From an uncultured Cetobacterium sp. (GTDB taxonomy: Bacteria; Fusobacteriota; Fusobacteriia; Fusobacteriales; Fusobacteriaceae), in NCBI GenBank assembly GCA_900766645.1, contig CAAFWD010000050.1:1-7353 (forward strand): 7,353 bases of DNA, written 5' to 3'. Every line of letters starts with the position of its first letter. Positions within the stretch are counted from its first letter, which is position 1. Below, piece by piece: positions 1 to 5,600 of the stretch. The notes beneath the pieces were generated by a model. It ran no database searches and was not told the origin of the DNA. It worked only from the letters and a program-made list of their open reading frames with translations. Both the position numbers and the translations under genes were made by a program.

Positions 1-45
1 CCCAAAAAACCAATAAAAAAGTCTTATAAATTTTTTTAAAGAAAA

Positions 46-73
46 ATGAGGAGTTATATTTCAAACTCCTCAT
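46..73 (-). terminator. Rho-independent terminator of the recombinase gene, overlapping its stop codon
   Basis: Two perfect 10-base arms, ATGAGGAGTT at 46-55 and AACTCCTCAT at 64-73, enclose an 8-base loop. Read on the minus strand the hairpin is followed by a T-rich run (positions 45-30). The last codons and the TAA stop (56-54) of the recombinase lie inside the hairpin. The gene therefore ends in its own terminator and is probably transcribed alone. Confidence 0.75.
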
Positions 74-650
74 ATAATCTATTAATATTTTCTTGTTCAA
101 TTCCAATATATTTTAAAGTTTGTTCTGCAGATGAGTGGTTAAAAGCTCTCATAATTATTGCAATATTCAGAGTTCCTTTATAAACCATATAACCCCAAGT
201 TTTACGAAGAGAGTGAGTTCCAATGGGATAGGAGATTGCAAGCATATCTCTGATTTCATTAAAAATTTTACTAATTCCTGAAGTGGTAATCGGTCTATCT
301 ATTTTATCTTTAACATAGGCTCTATTTAAAGATTTAAAAAGATAACCCTCTTTATCAGAGTATCCCAATCCTTTATAAAAAACTTTTAAATCCTTTATAG
401 CTTTTTGACAAGTTTTATTCAGATGTATCTCCCTTGTTTTTCCTGTTTTCTTTTCTTTTAATTTTACCAATCCATTTCTTCCTATATTTTCAAATCTTAA
501 TTTTGACAGATCAGAAATTCTAAGTCCAACATTGACTCCTATATTAACTAAACTTAATATTACAATTTTATTTTTTAATTTTAAATATTCTCTAATTCTT
601 TTTAGATCATTCTCTTTTAGATATTTAACTTCCTGACCTCTTTTTTCCAT
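54..650 (-). CDS. Small tyrosine recombinase / phage-type integrase (catalytic domain only)
   Basis: This 198-residue protein is a tyrosine site-specific recombinase that would cut and rejoin DNA through a covalent phosphotyrosine. The catalytic set is visible in order: Arg44 in GLRISDLSKLRF, a basic beta-hairpin around KKTGKTREIHL (Lys68 or Lys71), His146 and Arg149 in HSLRKTWG, His172 in NHSSAEQ, and nucleophile Tyr181 in TLKYIGI. Ordinary phage integrases have about 300-400 residues, with arm-binding and SAM-like core-binding domains. Both are absent here, and the catalytic domain begins almost at once, as in the small FimB/FimE and plasmid-borne recombinases. The ATG at 650 is supported by AGGAGA at 661-656. 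No other phage, plasmid or transposon gene is visible. Paired inverted repeats lie just upstream and may be its binding or recombination sites (inference). The gene appears intact; its target is unknown. Confidence 0.9.
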   Translation of the reverse strand: MEKRGQEVKYLKENDLKRIREYLKLKNKIVILSLVNIGVNVGLRISDLSKLRFENIGRNGLVKLKEKKTGKTREIHLNKTCQKAIKDLKVFYKGLGYSDKEGYLFKSLNRAYVKDKIDRPITTSGISKIFNEIRDMLAISYPIGTHSLRKTWGYMVYKGTLNIAIIMRAFNHSSAEQTLKYIGIEQENINRLYEEFEI

Positions 651-667
651 AAAATTCTCCTATTTTA

Positions 668-711
668 AATGGTTGTTATTTTACTAATATTATACTATTA
701 AATCAACCATT
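668..711. repeat. Dyad site A, interrupted inverted repeat spanning the recombinase -10
   Basis: The left arm AATGGTTGTTATTT (668-681) and right arm TTAAATCAACCATT (698-711) share a 9-base inverted core, AAATGGTTG at 667-675 against CAACCATTT at 704-712. They are separated by a 16-base spacer. The arms match those of the perfect dyad at 762-794 in 11 of 14 and 13 of 14 positions. The TATAAT -10 (694-689) is in the spacer, the right arm fills the -35/-10 gap, and the left arm lies just past the expected transcription start. A protein bound here would block the recombinase promoter. Confidence 0.7.
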
Positions 712-717
712 TTTGAA
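683..717 (-). promoter_or_regulatory. Probable sigma-70 promoter of the recombinase gene
   Basis: On the minus strand, TTCAAA (717-712, 4 of 6 to the -35 consensus) is followed after 17 bases by a perfect TATAAT (694-689). Transcription would start near 683, about 33 bases before the ATG at 650. Dyad site A overlaps the promoter, which suggests autoregulation or another DNA-binding regulator. Confidence 0.55.
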
Positions 718-761
718 TATAATTTTTTAAAACTTTACAAACTATTGATTTTACTGAAATA

Positions 762-794
762 AATGGTTGATATAACTATCTTATATCAACCATT
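762..794. repeat. Dyad site B, perfect 14-bp inverted repeat with 5-base spacer
   Basis: AATGGTTGATATAA (762-775) and TTATATCAACCATT (781-794) are exact reverse complements around CTATC. The whole 33-bp site can equally be read as 13-bp arms around a 7-bp spacer, the geometry of a tyrosine recombinase core site. It lies about 80-110 bases upstream of the recombinase transcription start. It is not followed by a T-run in either direction, so it is unlikely to be a terminator. It may be a recombinase binding or crossover site, or an upstream operator partner of site A. Confidence 0.75.
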
Positions 795-806
795 ATCTTT
801 AAAAAT

Positions 807-842
807 AAAAGAATAATTATTTGAAATAATAATTATTCTTTT
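807..842 (-). terminator. AT-rich hairpin terminator of the Nudix / PfoR-like unit
   Basis: A perfect 15-bp stem, AAAAGAATAATTATT (807-821) with AATAATTATTCTTTT (828-842), encloses the 6-base loop TGAAAT. On the minus strand the stem is followed by ATTTTTAAAG. It lies 50 bases past the stop of the PfoR-like gene. The stem has only one G:C pair, so efficiency may be modest. Confidence 0.6.
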
Positions 843-891
843 GTATGATTAATTTTATATTTTTAACTGTTTTTAAATTACAACCTAGTAT

Positions 892-1929
892 TTATATATC
901 TAATTTTAGATCACCTTTTTTAATTAGATTTTTTTTATACATAAATTTTGCCACTACTAGAGAGACTATAGCTGGTAATATAAAATGAAGCAAAATTATT
1001 ATTAAATATAATTCATATCCACCTCTTCCAATTTTTTCCATAGCAGTAACTGTTCCGAACTGACCAACAAGTCCACTTGTTCCCATTCCTGACCCAATTG
1101 GTATATTTTCAAGTTTAAATATCATTGTAGCTAAGGGACCTAATACAAAAGATGCTACAGTTGGTGGAATCCAAATTTTCCAATTTTTTATAATGTTGCT
1201 AATTTGAAGCATTGATGTTCCAAGTCCTTGAGCAACTACTCCTCCCCAACCATTATCTTTAAAACTTATAACAGCAAAACCTATCATCTGTGCAGAACAC
1301 CCAACTGTTGCTGCACCTCCAGCAAGACCTCCTAAATTTAAAATCATACATATAGCAGCACTACTTATAGGAAGAGTTAAGGCTACTCCAACTAAAGTTG
1401 AAACTAAAGCACCCATAAGAAAAGGTTGAAGTTCAGTTGCATACATGATAAATTTTCCAAAAGTTGTAGTTAATGATAAAATCCATGGTCCTATTTTTAC
1501 TGCTATATATGATCCTGTTAAAATTGTAACTGCAGGAGTTATTAAAATATCTATTTTTGTTTCTTTAGAAAAAATCTTTCCAAATTCAGCTCCGATTACT
1601 GCAGCTATAAAAGCTCCAACTGTTCCACCAAAATTATTTCCCATTGCTCCAGTAATAGTTGAAGCAAAGATCACAAGTGGAGGTGCTTTTAATCCATAAG
1701 CAACAGCTACTCCAATAGCTGGTCCAACCATTGATTTAGCTACTGGCCAAATTTCTTGTGTAAAAAATGGGATGTTTAATTTTCCACCTAATGTATTTAT
1801 AATAGTTCCAATTAAAAGAGTAGAAAAAACTCCAAGTCCCATAAAGCTTAAAGAATCAATAAGATATCTTTTCACAGAGATTTCAATATCTTTTTTTCGA
1901 AAAAAACTTTGTATTTTAACTAGTGTCAT
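892..1929 (-). CDS. PfoR-type PTS EIIC-like integral membrane protein (PTS_EIIC_2 family)
   Basis: This 345-residue protein is very hydrophobic, with about eight or nine likely membrane segments, for example around 27-48, 84-119, 165-199, 200-222, 252-273 and 306-328. It resembles the EIIC-like family that includes the Clostridium perfringens regulatory protein PfoR. Conserved-looking stretches are GGLAGGAATVGCSAQMIGF (200-218), GGVVAQGLGTSMLQISN (229-245), KIWIPPTVAS (251-260) and GSGMGTSGLVGQ (279-290). No EIIA or EIIB phosphorylation domain is fused, so phosphotransfer would need partners elsewhere, or the protein works as a plain permease or sensor. The ATG at 1929 has AGGAGG at 1941-1936. 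It follows the Nudix gene by 40 bases with no visible promoter, so the two are probably co-transcribed. Its substrate is unknown. Closeness to the dha/lsrF-like operon makes a small sugar or hydroxy-ketone a reasonable guess only. Confidence 0.8.
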   Translation of the reverse strand: MTLVKIQSFFRKKDIEISVKRYLIDSLSFMGLGVFSTLLIGTIINTLGGKLNIPFFTQEIWPVAKSMVGPAIGVAVAYGLKAPPLVIFASTITGAMGNNFGGTVGAFIAAVIGAEFGKIFSKETKIDILITPAVTILTGSYIAVKIGPWILSLTTTFGKFIMYATELQPFLMGALVSTLVGVALTLPISSAAICMILNLGGLAGGAATVGCSAQMIGFAVISFKDNGWGGVVAQGLGTSMLQISNIIKNWKIWIPPTVASFVLGPLATMIFKLENIPIGSGMGTSGLVGQFGTVTAMEKIGRGGYELYLIIILLHFILPAIVSLVVAKFMYKKNLIKKGDLKLDI

Positions 1930-1969
1930 AGAAGTCCTCCTAATAATTTTTCATAAAAAATTTTATCGG

Positions 1970-2524
1970 TTATTTTATTTTGTCTATTAACTTTTGATAT
2001 ACAGGTTGCATATGTGGTTCGTTCTCTGTGTATTCCATAACTTTATTTATATCAATCCACTTAATATTACTATTTTCATCTACTTTTATTTGAATATCAT
2101 GATTTTCATCTGCAACTAATATATATGCTATAGACAAATGAAGATGTGGTGAAACAAAATGCCCTTTTTTATAATGAGCTTTTACTGGAATTACATCTAA
2201 ACTTCCAATTTCCTTGAATAGAGGTTCTACTATTTCTAACCCTGTCTCTTCTTTTGCTTCTTTTATTGCAACCTCTAAAAGATTTGTATCTCCATCCATA
2301 TGTCCACCAGTCCATCCCCAAGCATTATAAATATTATGGTGTATCATTAGTGTTTTAGTTTTCTCTTTATTTATAATAAATCCTGAACTTGTTAAATGAG
2401 CTATTACATTTTTTCTAGTTAAAATATCATTAAAAGCATTTACACACTGTAAAAATAACTCTTTATCTTTAATTTCTTGCTCACAAGTTGGAATATAATT
2501 TCTAATTTCATCTATGTAATTCAT
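1970..2524 (-). CDS. Nudix hydrolase
   Basis: This 184-residue cytoplasmic protein carries a Nudix box at residues 74-96, GHMDGDTNLLEVAIKEAKEE followed by TGL. The metal-binding glutamates Glu89, Glu92 and Glu93 are present, and Gly74 and Gly95 frame the motif. Two consensus positions differ: Thr80 where the early glutamate is usual, and Lys88 for the usual arginine. The GGHxDGD form of the box is known in one Nudix subgroup, so the enzyme is probably active. Nudix enzymes split nucleoside diphosphates linked to another group; the substrate cannot be told here. IPP isomerases share the fold, but the usual motifs of that family were not recognised. The ATG at 2524 has AGGAGG at 2534-2529. The gene is first in a probable two-gene unit with the PfoR-like protein and is separated from the upstream VOC gene by a strong terminator. 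Confidence 0.88.
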   Translation of the reverse strand: MNYIDEIRNYIPTCEQEIKDKELFLQCVNAFNDILTRKNVIAHLTSSGFIINKEKTKTLMIHHNIYNAWGWTGGHMDGDTNLLEVAIKEAKEETGLEIVEPLFKEIGSLDVIPVKAHYKKGHFVSPHLHLSIAYILVADENHDIQIKVDENSNIKWIDINKVMEYTENEPHMQPVYQKLIDKIK

Positions 2525-2568
2525 TTTGCCTCCTAAAAAGTTTTATACTATATATTAACATAAATTTT

Positions 2569-2598
2569 ATCATATTCTAATAAAATAAAAAGTGCCAA
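2569..2598 (-). promoter_or_regulatory. Candidate promoter of the Nudix / PfoR-like unit, overlapping a terminator
   Basis: On the minus strand, TTGGCA (2598-2593, 5 of 6 to consensus) and TATGAT (2574-2569, 5 of 6) are separated by 18 bases. Transcription would start near 2562, about 38 bases before the Nudix ATG. The -35 lies in the distal arm of the upstream operon's terminator hairpin. Other AT-rich -10-like sequences (around 2552-2542) lack a good -35. Confidence 0.4.
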
Positions 2599-2626
2599 GA
2601 CTATACTCGGCACTTTTTATTTTATT
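2579..2626 (-). terminator. Strong rho-independent terminator of the dhaL-dhaK-lsrF-VOC operon
   Basis: Complementary arms at 2579-2596 and 2609-2626 form an 18-bp stem with a GTGCC/GGCAC core and flanking A/T pairs, around a 12-base loop. On the minus strand the GC core is followed by TTTTTATTTTA. The TAA stop of the VOC gene (2624-2622) lies within the outer stem. Its symmetric A/T flanks would also let it stop plus-strand transcripts, but no plus-strand gene is seen here. Confidence 0.85.
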
Positions 2627-2942
2627 TTATCTCCATTAACTCCAAGACTACCCCATTTTTAAGAACAAAAGCAATTGTACAATTTTCATTTACAATAGTT
2701 GGTTCTAAAAGTATTTTCTCACAGGTTGGCAATACATCTTCAATACTATCAACTTCAACAGCTATATGAGTTTGTGTTTGAATCTCTTTAGCCATCCATG
2801 AATCTTTTTCAAAACGTAGATACTCAAATTTAAACTCATCTTTTTCTGGATCAGATATCCATACTTTCATTCCTTCATTATACTCATCATGAGGCATTTT
2901 TTTATCAGTAGGTGCTCCTATATGAACAAATCTTTTAAACAT
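2622..2942 (-). CDS. Small VOC (glyoxalase/dioxygenase-fold) family protein
   Basis: This 106-residue protein shows the doubled beta-alpha-beta pattern of the vicinal oxygen chelate fold. Candidate metal ligands sit where the family places them: His7 in FVHIGAP, Glu40 in FKFEYLRF, His59 in THIAVEVDSIEDVL, and Glu101 in GVVLELMEI. It is short for the family (usually 120-150 residues), but both half-modules are recognisable. VOC enzymes include glyoxalase I, epimerases and dicarbonyl-handling isomerases. In this operon it follows an LsrF-like enzyme by 24 bases. It is therefore a candidate isomerase or detoxifying enzyme for a phosphorylated or free dicarbonyl, but it is not a homologue of LsrG (an ABM-fold protein), so the role is inference. 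The ATG at 2942 has AGGAGG at 2956-2951. It is the last gene before the operon terminator. Confidence 0.75.
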   Translation of the reverse strand: MFKRFVHIGAPTDKKMPHDEYNEGMKVWISDPEKDEFKFEYLRFEKDSWMAKEIQTQTHIAVEVDSIEDVLPTCEKILLEPTIVNENCTIAFVLKNGVVLELMEIK

Positions 2943-2966
2943 TTAAACGACCTCCTACTTTTATTA

Positions 2967-3848
2967 TTATAATTTTTCTTTTAAATCTAAATATAAATTA
3001 TAAGCTTCTTCATCTGTAAGCTCCTCATGAACAATTTTACCAACACATCTAGCCATGGCTTTAGGATTTTCAGCTTGAAATATATTCCTTCCCATATCAA
3101 CACCTGCAGCACCTTTGGAGATTGCGTTATAAACTAATGTTAAAGCTTCTTTTTCTGGTAGTTTTTTCCCTCCTGCTACTACTAAAGGAACAGGACAAGC
3201 TGCTACAACTTTTTCAAACTCATCACAATAATATGTCTTTATAATTTGACATCCAAACTCTGCTAACATTCTAGTTGCTAAAAGAAAAAATTTTGTAGTT
3301 CTTTCCATGTCTTTTCCAACTGCTACCACACCAAGCGTTGGAATACCATATCTATTTCCCAAATCTATTGTTTTAACTAAATTATCTATTGAATCTTTTT
3401 GCCCAGATGCTCCTATAAAAGTTTGAATTGCCATACAACTTGCATTCATTCTAATAGCATCCTCTATATTTACACCAATTACCTCAAAAGACATATCTTC
3501 ATCTAATACACTAGCTCCTGCTGAACATCTAAGAGCTATTCCTTTATTATATATTGGTGGAACACAACTTCTAATAGCTCCTCGTGTCCCCATTATACAA
3601 TCAACTTCCTCAATTAATGTTGGTAAAATCAGATCTAATCTTTCTAATCCAGAAGTAGATCCCATAATATATCCATGATCAAAAGCTAGCATAACTGTCT
3701 TTCCTGATTTTGGATTAAATATTTTTGCTAAACGATCTTTCATACCCCAATCAATATTAGCCATCCCTTTTATATAAAAAGATTGATTTTGAAAAGGAAT
3801 ACTATTTTTATAATCTTTTGCTAATTTATTTCCATCTTTATCAGCCAT
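2967..3848 (-). CDS. lsrF: LsrF-like class I aldolase-family thiolase (3-hydroxy-5-phosphonooxypentane-2,4-dione thiolase)
   Basis: This 293-residue protein aligns end to end with E. coli LsrF (291 residues) as I recall it, a DhnA/DeoC-type TIM barrel. Shared blocks are KGMANIDWGMKDRLAKIFNP (27-46), GKTVMLAFDHGY (49-60), GLERLDL (67-73), VGKDMERT (177-184), QIIKTYY (201-207), AGGKKLPEKEAL (225-236) and GVDMGRNIFQ (249-258). Lys204 in QIIKTYY matches the catalytic Lys203 of LsrF. The known enzyme transfers an acetyl group from phospho-HPD to CoA, giving dihydroxyacetone phosphate and acetyl-CoA, the last step of autoinducer-2 breakdown. The ATG at 3848 has AAGGGAG at 3860-3854 and lies 18 bases after dhaK. 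No lsrACDB, lsrK or lsrR is visible, so the natural substrate could be another phosphorylated ketone. The family is certain; the exact reaction is less so. Confidence 0.82.
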   Translation of the reverse strand: MADKDGNKLAKDYKNSIPFQNQSFYIKGMANIDWGMKDRLAKIFNPKSGKTVMLAFDHGYIMGSTSGLERLDLILPTLIEEVDCIMGTRGAIRSCVPPIYNKGIALRCSAGASVLDEDMSFEVIGVNIEDAIRMNASCMAIQTFIGASGQKDSIDNLVKTIDLGNRYGIPTLGVVAVGKDMERTTKFFLLATRMLAEFGCQIIKTYYCDEFEKVVAACPVPLVVAGGKKLPEKEALTLVYNAISKGAAGVDMGRNIFQAENPKAMARCVGKIVHEELTDEEAYNLYLDLKEKL

Positions 3849-3866
3849 TTATACTCCCTTCACAAA

Positions 3867-4865
3867 TTATTTTGAGAAATATGGTGTTTTTGCAGAAACA
3901 TTCCAATATTTTAAAAGTTCATTATCCATTCTACCTATAAACATTTGAAAACCTGCTTGTTCTTGAACAGTTAATACCTCTCCTACCATATTAGCAACAA
4001 CTTCTATATTAAATTTTTCAAGATATTTTACGCAAGCTCTATAAATAATCAGTTGTTCCATTAAAGTAGTTCCACCTGATCCATTAATAATAAGCATAAT
4101 TTTTTCTCCAGGACTTATATTCAAATCTTTAATTAACGCTCCCATCATTATTTCAGCTGTTTCATCGGCACTTTTCATAGCTTGACGCCCACCGCCACCT
4201 TCTCCATGTTGTCCCATTCCGATCTCCATATCAACTTCTCCTAAATCTGCAAAAGATACCCCTGTTTGTGGATGAGTTGCCTCACGAGCTGCAACTGCTA
4301 TTGTTGCCATATTATCAACAAATCTTTGAGTTATATCTGCAACCTCTTGTAAATTTTTACCCTCTTTTGCTGCCCCTGCTGCAATTTTATATGTTGGAAC
4401 ACAACCTACCAATCCTCTTCTATCATCACTATTCTCTCTAGGAGCGTTGGAAATATCCTCTTGAGTTACAACTTTTATTACATTTAACCCTTGCTTTCTA
4501 GCCTCTTTCATAGTTAAGTTTGCTGTTAACATATCGCCAGCATGATTTAATACAACAAATAAAACTCCATGTCCCTTATCAGCCATTTTTATTGCTTCAA
4601 TACAAGCTTGAGGTCCTGGTGCTGCAAAAATATCTCCAACAACAGATATATCTACCATTCCATCCCCAACAAATCCTGAGATTGCAGGTTCATGTCCTGC
4701 ACCACCCAGGGTTACAACAGTAACTCTATTGGCGTCTTTTAAAGAGTTCGAAACTACTAAATTATTTGGTTTTAACTCAAGTATATCCCTATTTGCTAAA
4801 GCTAGTCCCTCTAGAAGTTCAGATGTTAGTTTTGATGGATCGTTAATAAACTTTTTCATCTTCAT
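3867..4865 (-). CDS. dhaK: Dihydroxyacetone kinase, DhaK-type substrate-binding subunit
   Basis: This 332-residue protein is the subunit that binds dihydroxyacetone-like ketones covalently and receives phosphate from DhaL. The key residues are present: His58 in GGAGHEP, Asp111 in NHAGDML, and His220 in GMGQHGEGG, the histidine that forms the hemiaminal with the substrate carbonyl. These match His56, Asp109 and His218 of E. coli DhaK. It is about 24 residues shorter than the E. coli protein, mainly near the C-terminal third, but complete to FSK. Two ATGs compete: 4865 and 4859. GGAGG at 4878-4874 is 8 bases from the first and 14 from the second, so the first is chosen, although the second gives the MKKFIND start typical of the family. 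It lies 36 bases after dhaL. The substrate may be dihydroxyacetone, a tetrulose or another small hydroxy-ketone. Confidence 0.93.
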   Translation of the reverse strand: MKMKKFINDPSKLTSELLEGLALANRDILELKPNNLVVSNSLKDANRVTVVTLGGAGHEPAISGFVGDGMVDISVVGDIFAAPGPQACIEAIKMADKGHGVLFVVLNHAGDMLTANLTMKEARKQGLNVIKVVTQEDISNAPRENSDDRRGLVGCVPTYKIAAGAAKEGKNLQEVADITQRFVDNMATIAVAAREATHPQTGVSFADLGEVDMEIGMGQHGEGGGGRQAMKSADETAEIMMGALIKDLNISPGEKIMLIINGSGGTTLMEQLIIYRACVKYLEKFNIEVVANMVGEVLTVQEQAGFQMFIGRMDNELLKYWNVSAKTPYFSK

Positions 4866-4901
4866 TAAATTTTCCTCCCTTTTTTTAAATAAAGTGGTAA
4901 A

Positions 4902-5531
4902 TTATTTTAATGCTTCATATAGTCCTAAAAATATGTATGTACAACTCATTGCACCAGCATCTGGAGTTCCTATTGTTTGTTCTTTATAGCTTTTTGCCCT
5001 TCCGAATCTGCTTATAAACTCTTTGCTTTTATCTGCTCCAGCTAAAGCTGCATTTTTTGCTTTAGTTACAATATCAAATATATCATCATCTGCATTTAAT
5101 GCTGCTTTTGTTGCTGGAATTAATGTGTCCATCATAGTTTTATCTCCAACTTTAGCTGTTGTAAGATATGTTAATTCTGTCAAACCGGAGTTCAATATCT
5201 TTTTTAATCCAGGTCCATCTATACTTATAATATTTTCCTCGAGTTCTTCTCCTAATCCACTAAAATATGTTCCATAAAGAGGCCCTGCTGATCCACCATT
5301 AATATTTGTAATAGCATCTCCTATTTCAGTAAAAAAATCTTTTAAGGATTTTTCATTTGAATTCCAATCATTACTTTTTTCTTTTAACACCAGAGCAATT
5401 CTTTCAATAGTAATTCCATGATCTCCATCTCCAAATTTAGCATCAATTTCTGATAGAGAATCTTTATTTTCTATCATAAGTTTTGAAATACATTGAAAAA
5501 TTGATATCCAATCCTCTTTATTTATAACCAT
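4902..5531 (-). CDS. dhaL: Dihydroxyacetone kinase, DhaL-type nucleotide-binding subunit
   Basis: This 209-residue protein is the ADP/ATP-binding subunit that pairs with DhaK. The magnesium-binding triad Asp30, Asp35 and Asp37 lies in DAKFGDGDHG, at the same numbers as in E. coli DhaL. Other family marks are NGGSAGPLYGTYF (78-90), VGDKTMMD (128-135) and GRAKSYKEQTIGTPDAGA (177-194). Its length equals the family norm. The ATG at 5531 has AGGAGG at 5541-5536. It is the first gene of the operon, so the order is dhaL then dhaK, the reverse of the usual dhaKLM. In PTS-linked systems DhaM rephosphorylates bound ADP. No dhaM follows here, so the phosphate comes either from ATP exchange or from a DhaM coded elsewhere; the sequence does not decide. 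Confidence 0.93.
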   Translation of the reverse strand: MVINKEDWISIFQCISKLMIENKDSLSEIDAKFGDGDHGITIERIALVLKEKSNDWNSNEKSLKDFFTEIGDAITNINGGSAGPLYGTYFSGLGEELEENIISIDGPGLKKILNSGLTELTYLTTAKVGDKTMMDTLIPATKAALNADDDIFDIVTKAKNAALAGADKSKEFISRFGRAKSYKEQTIGTPDAGAMSCTYIFLGLYEALK

Positions 5532-5571
5532 ACTTCCTCCTTAATAAAAAATATAGTTTTTCTTTAATATG

Positions 5572-5600
5572 TATATAATCTTTCTTATAATAAATGTCAA
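5572..5600 (-). promoter_or_regulatory. Probable promoter of the dhaL operon, overlapping the lipoprotein stop codon
   Basis: On the minus strand a perfect TTGACA (5600-5595) is followed after 17 bases by TATATA (5577-5572, 4 of 6). The start would be near 5565, about 34 bases before dhaL. The TGA stop of the upstream lipoprotein gene (5599-5597) lies inside the -35. No hairpin terminator separates the two genes, so read-through from the lipoprotein promoter is possible. No clear operator dyad is seen. Confidence 0.55.

Noticed and set aside
668..794. A small invertible promoter segment between dyad sites A and B
   Set aside because: The site centres are only about 90 bases apart, short for inversion by a tyrosine recombinase, and the promoter belongs to the recombinase itself. 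It is kept only as a remote alternative to operator or core-site function.
762..794. Dyad site B as a transcription terminator
   Set aside because: No T-run follows the stem in either direction, and a better terminator is next to it at 807-842.
1445..1990. Plus-strand open frames of 84 and 72 codons (1445-1699 and 1772-1990) opposite the PfoR-like gene
   Set aside because: They lie antisense to a clear membrane protein, have no family likeness and no good ribosome binding site. Their hydrophobic content mirrors the opposite strand.
2967..3848. The LsrF-like gene as proof of a full Lsr autoinducer-2 system
   Set aside because: No Lsr transporter, LsrK, LsrG or LsrR is in the window, so only an LsrF-like enzyme can be claimed.
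4520..5277. Plus-strand open frames at 4520-4723, 4729-4989 and 5023-5277
   Set aside because: They are antisense to intact dhaK and dhaL. Composition, such as the leucine- and glutamine-rich run in the first, is a by-product of the codons on the other strand.
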